Assembly: GCA_031371805.1 (NCBI GenBank)
Contig: JANMKB010000654.1
Span: 1-7,608 of the forward strand
DNA length: 7,608 bases
Direction: 5' to 3'
From: JAFDVL01 sp031371805
GTDB lineage: Bacteria > Acidobacteriota > Blastocatellia > RBC074
Shown here: in pieces, positions 1 through 6,576 of the stretch
Layout of the letters: each line of letters opens with the position of its first letter
Position numbering within the stretch: the first letter of the stretch is position 1
The notes under the pieces: generated by a model
What the model was told of the DNA's origin: nothing
The model's input: only the letters and a program-made list of their open reading frames with translations
Database searches by the model: none
Program-made: the position numbers and the translations under genes

Positions 1-753
1 ATTGGCCTGGTCGGGTTTGTCTGGTGCGCACTTTGGTACTGGTGGTTTCGTGATGAACCTGCCGATCATCCGGCAGTCAATGAAGCAGAGCTAAAACTTA
101 TCCGTGCAGGCAATGAAGACGCAGCGTCATCTTCACACCACGTTCCCTGGCGGTTATTATTCACCAGTAAAAATCTCTGGTTGATTTGTGCGATGTACTT
201 CGCGCACGGCTATGGTATTTACTTTTACGTGACCTGGCTGCCGACCTATTTAATCAAGTCGCGTGGTTTTGCACCTGAATATGCCAAATGGTATTCGGCG
301 CTACCCTGGGTGCTGAGCGGCATTGCCTTCCTGTTGGGCGGCTGGTTGACGGATCGTTTAGCCAAAAAGAATTTGCGCTTAGCCAGATGCGGTGTGGGGA
401 TGATCGGATATGGGATTAGTGGCTTGTCATTGATCGCCGTAGCATTAACTACTAACCGGATTATGGCCGTCGCTTTACTGTCAATTGCGGCAGGTTTTCA
501 AATGATCCAGTTAAGCGCAGCCTGGGCAGTTTGCCTGGATGTCGGAAGAAAACACGCTGGCGTAGTCACCGGAGCGATGAATACAATCGCCAATCTCGGC
601 GGGGCGATTTCTCCGCTGGTGGTTGGTTATGCGGTCGAAAAATTGCATTCGTGGACGATCCCGTTTTATGTGGCGGCAGGAGTTTTTGCCTTTGGCACGC
701 TGATGTGGATGCTGGTTGATCCGTATCAATCAGTAGTTAAAGGAAATAGTTAA
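1..753 (+). CDS. MFS transporter, anion:cation symporter (ACS) type, 5'-truncated
   Basis: The frame is open from the first base and ends at TAA 751-753, giving the last 250 residues of a protein that starts outside the window. An MFS transporter is usually about 420-450 aa, so slightly more than half is present. The fragment begins at the end of TM6, then has a hydrophilic central loop with WFRDEPADHP (about residues 14-23). This loop is typical of the ACS family, which takes up hexuronates, glucarate, galactonate and other organic anions by H+ or Na+ symport. Six further hydrophobic segments follow at about 60-85, 98-120, 130-150, 153-178, 185-212 and 219-240, matching TM7-TM12. GGWLTDRLAKK at about 113-123 is the second-half copy of the MFS motif A loop. 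The exact substrate cannot be read from the sequence. The GH10 gene 12 nt downstream suggests a plant-derived sugar acid or oligosaccharide, which is inference. Confidence 0.88.
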   Translation: MGLVGFVWCALWYWWFRDEPADHPAVNEAELKLIRAGNEDAASSSHHVPWRLLFTSKNLWLICAMYFAHGYGIYFYVTWLPTYLIKSRGFAPEYAKWYSALPWVLSGIAFLLGGWLTDRLAKKNLRLARCGVGMIGYGISGLSLIAVALTTNRIMAVALLSIAAGFQMIQLSAAWAVCLDVGRKHAGVVTGAMNTIANLGGAISPLVVGYAVEKLHSWTIPFYVAAGVFAFGTLMWMLVDPYQSVVKGNS

Positions 754-765
754 CATTTTCAAAAT

Positions 766-3120
766 ATGAACGAAGCAAAAAATTTAATAAAGAGATTTTT
801 CCTGACTGTGATTTTGACCGCTTTGCTAACGATTTGCAGCCTGGCGCAAACCTCAATTTTGCCGAGCGACATTTACAATTTCAATGGCAATGTCGGCGCA
901 ACCGCTATGGCCTCGCCGCTCAATATTGCTGCGCAGCCTTTTACACAGGGTTATCGCCTCGTTGTTGATGGAACTTCGTCAAGTCTGAGTGAGTCACAAA
1001 TTGGCTGGGCGAACACGCAGGCCGTGAACGCAGGCGATAATTTACAATTAATATTCTGGGTCAGAAAAATCGCGCCGCTTGACACGCACAACATTCGCGG
1101 CTTTGTGAGCTTTGCCACCGCCAGCACGAAAATTCTTTACACGACTTTTCCGTGCGACAGCAACGTCTGGACAAAATACTTTATTCCCTTCAAAGCCGCG
1201 TCAAACCTGGCGGTGGGCGCGGCGCGGTTAAGTTTTCAATTTGCGTTTGGGCCGCAAACTTTTGAAATCGGCGGAATCAGTCTGGTGAATTCTGGCACGA
1301 CTCCGCCCTTGCCTGCGGGCGGGACATCCGTTATTCCGGCGAATAATTTCAGCTACTTCGATGCCAAATATCCAGGTTCGGCAACCTCTGTTGCGGTCAC
1401 CGGACAGAGTTTTACACAAGCGACGCAAATCAATGTTGGCGGGACTTCGGATTTTATTTACAACGCGGGATTAGGCTGGAATACCAACGCGCAGATCAAT
1501 AAAAACGATGTTTTGTTTTTGACGTTCTGGGCACGCAAACTGGAAGCAACGGGTAACTATATTCGGGCGCAGGTAGTGTTTGAGAAAGCTTCGTCAAATT
1601 TCGACAAATCTGCCACGGTTGGTATTCCGGTTGATACAAGTGAATGGAAACAATTTCAGATCGCCTTCAAATCTTTTGATAGTTACGCGCCAAATGCCGC
1701 GCACCTGGTTTTTCAATTTGCTTACGGCCCACAAAAATTTGAAATAGGCGGCGTCACGCTGACCAACTACGGTCAAAATGTTCAGCTTAATCAATTCCCG
1801 ACTTCGAGCTATTACCCAACGCGCAGTGATGCCAACGCGCCCTGGCGAGCCGAAGCCAATAACCGCATCAATCAAAATCGGAAAGCTGATTTGCTTGTGA
1901 ATGTGCGCGACCGCAACGGCAATCCAATCAACGGCGCGAATGTGTATGTCCAGCAACTCAATCACGCGTTCAAATTTGGGTCGGCAATCACGGCGGCGCT
2001 GATTACCGGGACGAGCGCCGACGCGGAAATTTATCGTTCGCGGGTGTCGAGTCATTTCACGACTTCGGTTTTTGAAAATGACCTGAAATGGACGCTGTGG
2101 GAATGCACAACCTGCGGCAGTAGTTTCAATAAAGCGAACACGCGGCAAACGATTCAGTGGTTACTTGATCGTAATATTTCGGCGCGCGGTCACAACGTAA
2201 TTTGGCCGAGCTGGCAATATTTACCCAGCGGTTTGCAGGCGCTGAACGCCGCTGATTTAAAGGCCAGAATTGATACGCGCTTTGGGGATGTGCTGAGTGA
2301 CAGCGGTGTCAACGGCAAGCTTTATCAGTGGGATGTCGTCAACGAACCATACACAAATTACGACGTGCAGGGACGCATTGCGGGCGTTGATGGCGTGCCT
2401 GCCTCAAGCGGCGTATTGGGCAATCAGGAATTTGTGCGTTGGTTTCAGATGGCGCGTCAGCTTGAGCCAAAGACAAAACTTTACATCAATGATTACGATA
2501 TTCTGGCGGCGGGCGGGTTGGATGTAAAGCATCAGAATTATTATTATGCCGTTATTAACTGGCTTCTGGATAACGGAGCGCCGCTGGAAGGCGCAGGTAT
2601 TCAGGGACATTTTGGCGGCCCGACGCCGATTGATTTGATGCAATCCATCATCGAGAGATATTCAGGCCTGCGTGTGCCGCTGGCGATTACGGAATTTGAT
2701 TTCAATACGACTGACGAACAGTTGCAGGCTGATTTTACGCGCGATTTTACGACGTTGATTTTCAGCTATCCGAAGTTCAATGATTTTCTAATGTGGGGAT
2801 TTTGGGAAAAAGCGCACTGGCTCCCCGCCGGCGCAATGTATCGCGCCGACTGGTCATCGAAGCCGAATGCGCTCGTGTGGAATGATTTATTATTTCGGGA
2901 ATGGTGGACGAATGAAAGCGGCAATTCGGATGTGAGCGGCAGCTATCAAACACGCGGCTTCAAAGGCGATTATAATGTGACGGTGACTTATGCTCGCACC
3001 ACAAAAACTGTCACGGCGAAAATTGATGCCAACGGCGAAATTACCATTACGCTTGATGTAAATGCGCCCAGAAGAAGCACCGGACGAACAGGAAATATTA
3101 GCCGACAAGTCAGTCAGTAG
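766..3120 (+). CDS. Secreted GH10 endo-1,4-beta-xylanase-like enzyme with two tandem CBM-like modules
   Basis: This is a 784-aa protein. A Sec signal peptide is visible (KR at 9-10, a hydrophobic core at 11-25, a likely cut after SLA/Q near residue 27). Two paralogous beta-rich modules follow at about 30-176 and 188-337. Both end in the same signature, FQFA(F/Y)GPQ.FEIGG, and resemble CBM4/9-type carbohydrate-binding modules. A linker with a small beta module (about 355-402) leads into a GH10 barrel (about 403-712). GH10 landmarks are RGHNVIW (474-480), WDVVNEP with the acid/base Glu527, NDYDIL (575-580), GIQGHF (611-616), ITEFDF with the nucleophile Glu643, and WGFWEKAHW (677-685). The 116-residue spacing of the two Glu fits the family. 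A C-terminal beta-strand tail (about 713-765) is common in large environmental GH10 proteins. Expected role: extracellular or surface hydrolysis of xylan. Pro481 stands where classical xylanases have the His of WH, so substrate preference is less certain. No good SD lies close to the ATG. The 12-nt gap to the transporter gene suggests co-transcription. Confidence 0.93.
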   Translation: MNEAKNLIKRFFLTVILTALLTICSLAQTSILPSDIYNFNGNVGATAMASPLNIAAQPFTQGYRLVVDGTSSSLSESQIGWANTQAVNAGDNLQLIFWVRKIAPLDTHNIRGFVSFATASTKILYTTFPCDSNVWTKYFIPFKAASNLAVGAARLSFQFAFGPQTFEIGGISLVNSGTTPPLPAGGTSVIPANNFSYFDAKYPGSATSVAVTGQSFTQATQINVGGTSDFIYNAGLGWNTNAQINKNDVLFLTFWARKLEATGNYIRAQVVFEKASSNFDKSATVGIPVDTSEWKQFQIAFKSFDSYAPNAAHLVFQFAYGPQKFEIGGVTLTNYGQNVQLNQFPTSSYYPTRSDANAPWRAEANNRINQNRKADLLVNVRDRNGNPINGANVYVQQLNHAFKFGSAITAALITGTSADAEIYRSRVSSHFTTSVFENDLKWTLWECTTCGSSFNKANTRQTIQWLLDRNISARGHNVIWPSWQYLPSGLQALNAADLKARIDTRFGDVLSDSGVNGKLYQWDVVNEPYTNYDVQGRIAGVDGVPASSGVLGNQEFVRWFQMARQLEPKTKLYINDYDILAAGGLDVKHQNYYYAVINWLLDNGAPLEGAGIQGHFGGPTPIDLMQSIIERYSGLRVPLAITEFDFNTTDEQLQADFTRDFTTLIFSYPKFNDFLMWGFWEKAHWLPAGAMYRADWSSKPNALVWNDLLFREWWTNESGNSDVSGSYQTRGFKGDYNVTVTYARTTKTVTAKIDANGEITITLDVNAPRRSTGRTGNISRQVSQ

Positions 3121-3164
3121 CAGGGAACTAACGCTGTAATTCCATTCCGGCTGACCACTATTTC

Positions 3165-3193
3165 TTGACAGTCCTCTTACCCATTCCTAGAAT
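3165..3193 (+). promoter_or_regulatory. Strong sigma70-type promoter
   Basis: A perfect -35 box TTGACA (3165-3170) and a TAGAAT -10 box (3188-3193, 5 of 6 consensus bases) are separated by exactly 17 bp. Transcription would start near 3199-3201, about 23 nt before the TTG/GTG start of the next gene. It lies 45 nt after the GH10 stop codon, which separates the two membrane-protein genes from the carbohydrate locus. This is the best promoter in the window. Confidence 0.8.
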
Positions 3194-3222
3194 GGCAGAT
3201 TATTTAACCGACTCTCAAAGAA

Positions 3223-3642
3223 TTGGTGGAAAACACTTTGCAAAGTGAAATAGCATCTGCTCCTGAATCTTCTCCGGCGCGTACCGCGATGGCGTGTATT
3301 GCGGCGCTGGTCTTTCCCGGCCTGGGACACGTTGTGCTGGGACGCTGGGGACGAGGATTATTATTAGCCCTCAGCATTACAGCGATGGCAATTTTAGGCT
3401 TTTGGATGAAAGGAAATTTATTCACGCCCTCCGGTGACGATAAGCTGACTTACGTTTTTACGGTGCTGAATATGGGGCTGGGTCTGCCGTATTTCGCTTG
3501 CCTGGCTGCCGGATTCGGGTTTGATGGCAATGCAGCGGCGCAAACATTTGAATACGGAAAAACTTTTCTGGCGGTGGCGGGCGCGTTGAATGCGCTGGCA
3601 GCGATGGATGCTTTTGACATCGCAATTGGGAGGAAGCAATGA
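3223..3642 (+). CDS. Small polytopic membrane protein, DUF6677-like
   Basis: This is a 139-aa protein with about four hydrophobic segments (about 21-38, 44-62, 78-98, 112-132). After a short hydrophilic N-terminus comes FPGLGHVVLGRWGRG (31-45), a motif shared by small TM2/DUF5683-like membrane proteins. The C-terminus, AGALNALAAMDAFDIAIGRK, recalls the DUF6677 family, which I know mainly from Acidobacteria. That assignment is from memory and no function is known. The start must be TTG 3223 or GTG 3226, because an in-frame TAA lies at 3205-3207 and no ATG intervenes. Either start fits a leader of about 23 nt from the strong promoter upstream, and the SD is weak. Its stop overlaps the start of the next small gene (ATGA), so the two are probably translationally coupled. 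The membrane prediction is sure; the family name is moderately sure. Confidence 0.82.
   Translation: MVENTLQSEIASAPESSPARTAMACIAALVFPGLGHVVLGRWGRGLLLALSITAMAILGFWMKGNLFTPSGDDKLTYVFTVLNMGLGLPYFACLAAGFGFDGNAAAQTFEYGKTFLAVAGALNALAAMDAFDIAIGRKQ
3628..3634 (+). promoter_or_regulatory. Ribosome binding site of the 58-aa gene
   Basis: GGGAGGA ends 4 nt before ATG 3639, inside the end of the upstream coding region. It supports the reality of the short overlapping gene. Confidence 0.7.
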
Positions 3643-3815
3643 CGCATTTTATTTCTCTGGTGGTTTTTGCCGCGCTGGTCGGCATCGTGTTTGCGGTGCT
3701 TTCCTCGGAGCACAATGAAACGTCAGACCGGGTTATTTACGGACTCAAAGTTTTTGGCTCTTTCGTCGGCATCGGATTTGGGATCGCCTGGGTACTTTAC
3801 TTTTTGCCAAGATAA
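3639..3815 (+). CDS. 58-aa two-helix membrane protein, overlapping the preceding gene
   Basis: ATG 3639-3641 overlaps the upstream TGA (3640-3642) in an ATGA arrangement, and a strong SD (GGGAGGA) sits just upstream. The frame runs 58 codons to TAA 3813-3815. The protein has two hydrophobic helices (about 4-22 and 36-55) joined by a charged loop, SSEHNETSDR (22-31). It ends in WVLYFLPR, giving a hairpin topology with a Lys (37) at the start of helix two. No known family is recognised. The tight overlap and shared promoter suggest it works with, or is produced in fixed ratio to, the DUF6677-like protein. An intrinsic terminator begins 28 nt after the stop, closing the two-gene unit. It is easily missed by annotation because of its size, but the SD, the coupling and the clean membrane pattern argue that it is real. 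Confidence 0.78.
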   Translation: MTHFISLVVFAALVGIVFAVLSSEHNETSDRVIYGLKVFGSFVGIGFGIAWVLYFLPR

Positions 3816-3843
3816 GCAGTAAGCCAATCCGGTTAGAAGCACG

Positions 3844-3888
3844 AGGGGCGAAAGAAAAATTAGTTAAATCTTTCGTCCTTATTTTTTT
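3844..3888 (+). terminator. Intrinsic (rho-independent) terminator
   Basis: A 12-bp stem pairs 3844-3855 (AGGGGCGAAAGA) with 3869-3880 (TCTTTCGTCCTT), with two G-U wobbles and a 13-nt A/T-rich loop. After one A comes a run of seven T (3882-3888). The position 28 nt after the 58-aa gene fits the end of that operon. Because it also lies 70 nt before the mgtE start, a role as an attenuator for read-through into mgtE cannot be excluded. Confidence 0.82.
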
Positions 3889-3905
3889 GTGGATGGAACT
3901 CGGCT

Positions 3906-3940
3906 CGCTACGGCGCGGTACTGTACCTGGAGCGGTAGCG
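3906..3940. repeat. Palindromic hairpin element in the mgtE leader, possible interspersed repeat
   Basis: Outer arms CGCTAC (3906-3911) and GTAGCG (3935-3940) and an inner perfect palindrome GGTAC-T-GTACC (3917-3927) are nested almost concentrically, with two mismatches and a small bulge. A further GGTAC copy at 3945-3949 could compete for pairing with GTACC 3923-3927. The tract is more GC-rich than its flanks and reads as an open frame continuous with mgtE (peptide GTVPGAVATG). This looks like an inserted repeat rather than conserved MgtE sequence. Whether other copies exist in the genome cannot be seen here. Confidence 0.55.
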
Positions 3941-3958
3941 ACGGGGTACTGGAAAGCA

Positions 3959-5335
3959 ATGCAATCGCAAAAAATCACCTTGATGCTTGATTCTGTGCGT
4001 CGCCTGATGCGGCGGGGCGCCACCGCACGGGCAATGAACGTCCTGCACAAAGGGCGTCCAGCGGATGTTGCGCAAGTCCTGCACGGACTCAGTGAACTTG
4101 ATCGCCATGCAGTGTTTGCCGCACTCGCACAGCATGACCGCGAATTAGCCGCCGCCAGCTTAAGCGAATTCGGAGCCGACGAAGGCATTGATCTGTTGCA
4201 TACGCTTTCACCCGAAGACATTGCGCAGGTTTTGCAGGAATTGCCTTCGGACGATGCGGCATTATTTGTCGAAAAATTTCCCGTCGAAATCCGCGAACGA
4301 TTACTCGATTTGATGAAAATCGAGGCTTCGACCGATGTTCAGGAACTGCTGAGTTTTGCTGAATACACAGCAGGCCGCATCATGACGCCTGATGTATTTG
4401 CACTAAGTGAAGACCTCACCGTTGGCGAAGCCGTGTCCGCCATTCAAAAAGCCAGCAGCGATATTGAATTGGTTTTCTATTTGTACATTGTTGATGATCG
4501 CAGCCATCTGGTCGGAGTGGTTTCGCTGCGGCAATTATTGCTGGTGCCGCCGACTACGCCACTGAAAAAAATCATGAGTTCGGATGTCATCAGCGTGCGC
4601 ACGGAAACGGATCAGGAGGAGGTGGCACGGATTGTGGCGCGTTACAACCTGCTCGGCGTTCCGGTCGTTGACGAAGAAAATAAGCTGGTCGGTGTGGTCA
4701 CAGTTGACGACGTGCTGGACGTGATTCGGGAAGAAGCAACCGAAGATATTTACGCGCTGGCAGGTGTCAGTTCTGATGACAATGTGCTGAGTGCGCCAAT
4801 TCGCTCCGTGCGTTTGCGCCTGCCCTGGTTGCTGGTCAATCTGGCAACGGCAATTCTGGCTTCGACCGTCGTCCATTTTTTTGAAGGGACGATTGCCAAA
4901 GTCACCGTCCTGGCCGCACTGATGCCAATTGTGGCCGGGATGGGCGGCAATGCCGCGACTCAAACCCTGGCAGTCATTGTGCGCGGTCTGGCGCTGGGCG
5001 AAGTGACCTGGGAAAATGCCCGCCGCGTCATTATCAAGGAATCTCTGGTTGGCTTTGCCAATGGCATAGCCACCGGACTGGTCGCAGCGGTGGTCGTTTG
5101 GCTATGGTACGGCCCAACCACAAAAATGGCTTTGATCGGCGGCATTATCGCGTTGGCGATGGTCAATAATATGTTGATTGCAGGAGTCGCGGGCACAGCC
5201 GTCCCGTTAATTCTCAAGCGGCTCAAAGCGGATCCGGCGCTGGCTTCGACAGTTTTTGTGACCACCTGTACGGATATTGGCGGATTTCTTTCGTTCCTCG
5301 GTATCGCCACTTTGCTGATTAAATACCTGGCCTGA
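3959..5335 (+). CDS. mgtE: Magnesium transporter MgtE
   Basis: This is a 458-aa inner-membrane Mg2+ channel/transporter of the usual family length. From ATG 3959 it shows the helical MgtE N domain (about 10-125), two CBS domains (about 137-195 and 205-258, the second with LLGVPVVDEENKLVGVVTVDDV), a connecting plug helix (about 259-280), and the five-helix pore domain (about 285-458). Pore signatures are MPIVAGMGGNAATQT (322-336), with the GGN turn ending at Asn331, and CTDIGGF (437-443). Asp439 corresponds to the selectivity aspartate of Thermus MgtE. In the known family, Mg2+ binding to the N and CBS domains closes the pore. The frame extends upstream to TTG 3887 and ATG 3893, but that extension lies in the terminator T-run and a palindromic element. 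The conserved N-terminus begins around MQSQKITLMLDSVRRL, so 3959 is chosen, with GGAAAG 3951-3956 as a weak SD. The 107-aa gene follows 30 nt later. Confidence 0.95.
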   Translation: MQSQKITLMLDSVRRLMRRGATARAMNVLHKGRPADVAQVLHGLSELDRHAVFAALAQHDRELAAASLSEFGADEGIDLLHTLSPEDIAQVLQELPSDDAALFVEKFPVEIRERLLDLMKIEASTDVQELLSFAEYTAGRIMTPDVFALSEDLTVGEAVSAIQKASSDIELVFYLYIVDDRSHLVGVVSLRQLLLVPPTTPLKKIMSSDVISVRTETDQEEVARIVARYNLLGVPVVDEENKLVGVVTVDDVLDVIREEATEDIYALAGVSSDDNVLSAPIRSVRLRLPWLLVNLATAILASTVVHFFEGTIAKVTVLAALMPIVAGMGGNAATQTLAVIVRGLALGEVTWENARRVIIKESLVGFANGIATGLVAAVVVWLWYGPTTKMALIGGIIALAMVNNMLIAGVAGTAVPLILKRLKADPALASTVFVTTCTDIGGFLSFLGIATLLIKYLA

Positions 5336-5365
5336 ATCCAGGCACTGCTTAAGAATTATAGTCTT

Positions 5366-5689
5366 ATGGAATCACCTCTTTACCTTGTCGCCGGAGCGGT
5401 TGTTCTGCTTATCATTGGCTGGGTCATCTTCAAATTTTTCTTTAAGCTGCTCAAGCATTTCATCATCGCTGCTATCCTTGCCGCCGCCATCGGTGTTTTT
5501 TATTACCAGCCGTGGAACAACTTTTCACCCGCTAAAGATCCAAACGTCGGCAAGTTTGTCTATGGGCTTAGCTCCAGCAATTTCCTCGGTGTCGTCGTTG
5601 GCGACGACGGGGAAAACAGTTGGATCGTCGAAAAAAGCGGCCTGAAGATGAAATATGCCAAAGGGCGGGTGGTGCTGAAAGATAAGTAA
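5366..5689 (+). CDS. Unrecognised 107-aa membrane protein downstream of mgtE
   Basis: No family is recognised. The protein has two hydrophobic stretches (about 4-22 and 31-47), separated by a short basic/aromatic segment FKFFFKLLKH (22-31). A hydrophilic C-terminal domain of about 60 residues follows, rich in beta-forming residues (FVYGLSSSNFLGVVVGDD, 64-81; WIVEKSGLKMKYAKGRVVLK, 86-105). This fits a membrane-anchored protein with a small cytoplasmic or periplasmic domain. It starts 30 nt after the mgtE stop with no terminator or clear promoter between, so it is probably transcribed with mgtE. A link to Mg2+ transport is only a neighbourhood guess. The SD is weak. Another frame is open over the first part (5385-5645), but its Ser-rich composition is that of a shadow. 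Confidence 0.75.
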   Translation: MESPLYLVAGAVVLLIIGWVIFKFFFKLLKHFIIAAILAAAIGVFYYQPWNNFSPAKDPNVGKFVYGLSSSNFLGVVVGDDGENSWIVEKSGLKMKYAKGRVVLKDK

Positions 5690-5730
5690 TCCGGTTGATT
5701 GCTTTTACCTGCTCTTTGCTCATCATTCAC

Positions 5731-5760
5731 GTGATCTAATTATCTGACAGCCTGATAATT
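5731..5760 (+). promoter_or_regulatory. Dyad and possible promoter upstream of recO
   Basis: AATTATC (5738-5744) and GATAATT (5754-5760) form a perfect 7-bp inverted repeat with a 9-nt spacer, in the 125-nt gap before recO. GATAAT 5754-5759 also resembles a -10 box (5 of 6), with a poor -35 (GTGATC, 5731-5736) 17 bp upstream. It could be an operator overlapping a promoter or a chance dyad. Nothing else stands out in this gap. Confidence 0.3.
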
Positions 5761-5814
5761 CGTCAATTGGTCGTCCCTTTACTAATCCCGCCGCAGCATT
5801 TACGATTGTAGTTT

Positions 5815-6576
5815 ATGCCTTTGCGCGATACAGATGCCTTTGTCCTGAGAAGCTACACGCTGAAAGAAGCCGACAAGATTTGCGTCTTCCTGACGCGTGA
5901 TGCCGGCAAGATTCGTGGCGTCGCGCACGGTGCGCGCAAACTCAAAAGTAAATTTGGCTCCAGCCTTGAACCGTTTACCGAAGTCGCTCTTTCATATTTC
6001 GAACAGGAAAACCGCGAGCTGGTTTCAATCAATAATTGCGAAATTATCCGGTCACAATTTGGCGATAACTTCAGCAGCGAAAAATTGACGGCGCTGCATT
6101 ATTTAAGCGAATTGCTGATGGAGTTTCTGCCTGATCACGAACCTAATGAAACAATTTATCGTCTGGTTGGCGCGGCGTTGAAGGCGCTGAAGACTATGCC
6201 GACCAACGATCCGACCCTGTTATTACGTTACTGCGAAGTCTGGATTTTGAAGCTCGCGGGATTTTTCCCCGATTGGCGACGCTGTGCCCAATGCGAGCGT
6301 GAATTGCCGCTGAATGCTGCGGCCTGGCTTTCGCCGGAGACCGCGCCGCTTTGTGCAAATTGTTCGCATCAGCAGGGCGAAGAATTGAATCCGGCGACGC
6401 AAATGCTGGTGAATGATATTTTGCGCCAGCCACCCGAAAAATTTGTCGCAGAAGAACGCGATCCGCGCGCCCTGCACAAGCTTGAGTCGGTCGTAGCGCG
6501 ACTCATCAAAAATACGCTTGAACGTGAATTGAAATCTTATGAAATGCTGGGACGACTAAAATCTGGTAGTCAGTAG
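5815..6576 (+). CDS. recO: DNA repair protein RecO
   Basis: This 253-aa protein is of normal RecO length. RecO acts with RecR (and RecF) to load RecA on SSB-coated single-stranded DNA and to anneal complementary strands. The N-terminal OB-fold is seen at about 1-80 (DAFVLRSYTLKEADKICVFLT at 7-27, then GKIRGVAHGARKLKSKFG at 31-48, the usual RecO signature, then LEPFTEVALSYF). The C-terminal helical domain carries a zinc site with Cys157 and Cys160 (RRCAQCE) paired with Cys180 and Cys183 (LCANCS), as in many RecO proteins. The start ATG 5815 matches the family N-terminus (MPLRDTDAFVLR). The SD is not obvious. The last codons, for Gly-Ser-Gln and the stop TAG, lie within a heptamer repeat, so the C-terminus may have been set by that element. 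The gene is probably expressed constitutively at a low level. Confidence 0.95.
   Translation: MPLRDTDAFVLRSYTLKEADKICVFLTRDAGKIRGVAHGARKLKSKFGSSLEPFTEVALSYFEQENRELVSINNCEIIRSQFGDNFSSEKLTALHYLSELLMEFLPDHEPNETIYRLVGAALKALKTMPTNDPTLLLRYCEVWILKLAGFFPDWRRCAQCERELPLNAAAWLSPETAPLCANCSHQQGEELNPATQMLVNDILRQPPEKFVAEERDPRALHKLESVVARLIKNTLERELKSYEMLGRLKSGSQ

Noticed and set aside
1594..2148. 184-codon open frame on the minus strand inside the GH10 gene
   Set aside because: It is fully antisense to a strongly supported coding region, has no recognisable domain, and is a composition shadow.
3825..3835. Shared AATCCGGTT near 3825 and 5688 as a repeat
   Set aside because: Nine matching bases in 7.6 kb without flanking similarity can easily be chance.
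3887..3958. Upstream extension of mgtE to TTG 3887 or ATG 3893
   Set aside because: The added 22-24 residues lie in the terminator T-run and the palindromic element and do not resemble MgtE. The family N-terminus starts at 3959.
3816..3958. M-box or other Mg2+ riboswitch before mgtE
   Set aside because: The 143-nt gap is filled by a simple terminator hairpin and a palindromic repeat. No multi-helix M-box core is recognisable.
3745..4221. 158-codon minus-strand open frame over the terminator and mgtE start
   Set aside because: It is Ser/Arg/Cys-rich with no domain, spans a terminator and lies antisense to the conserved mgtE N-terminus.
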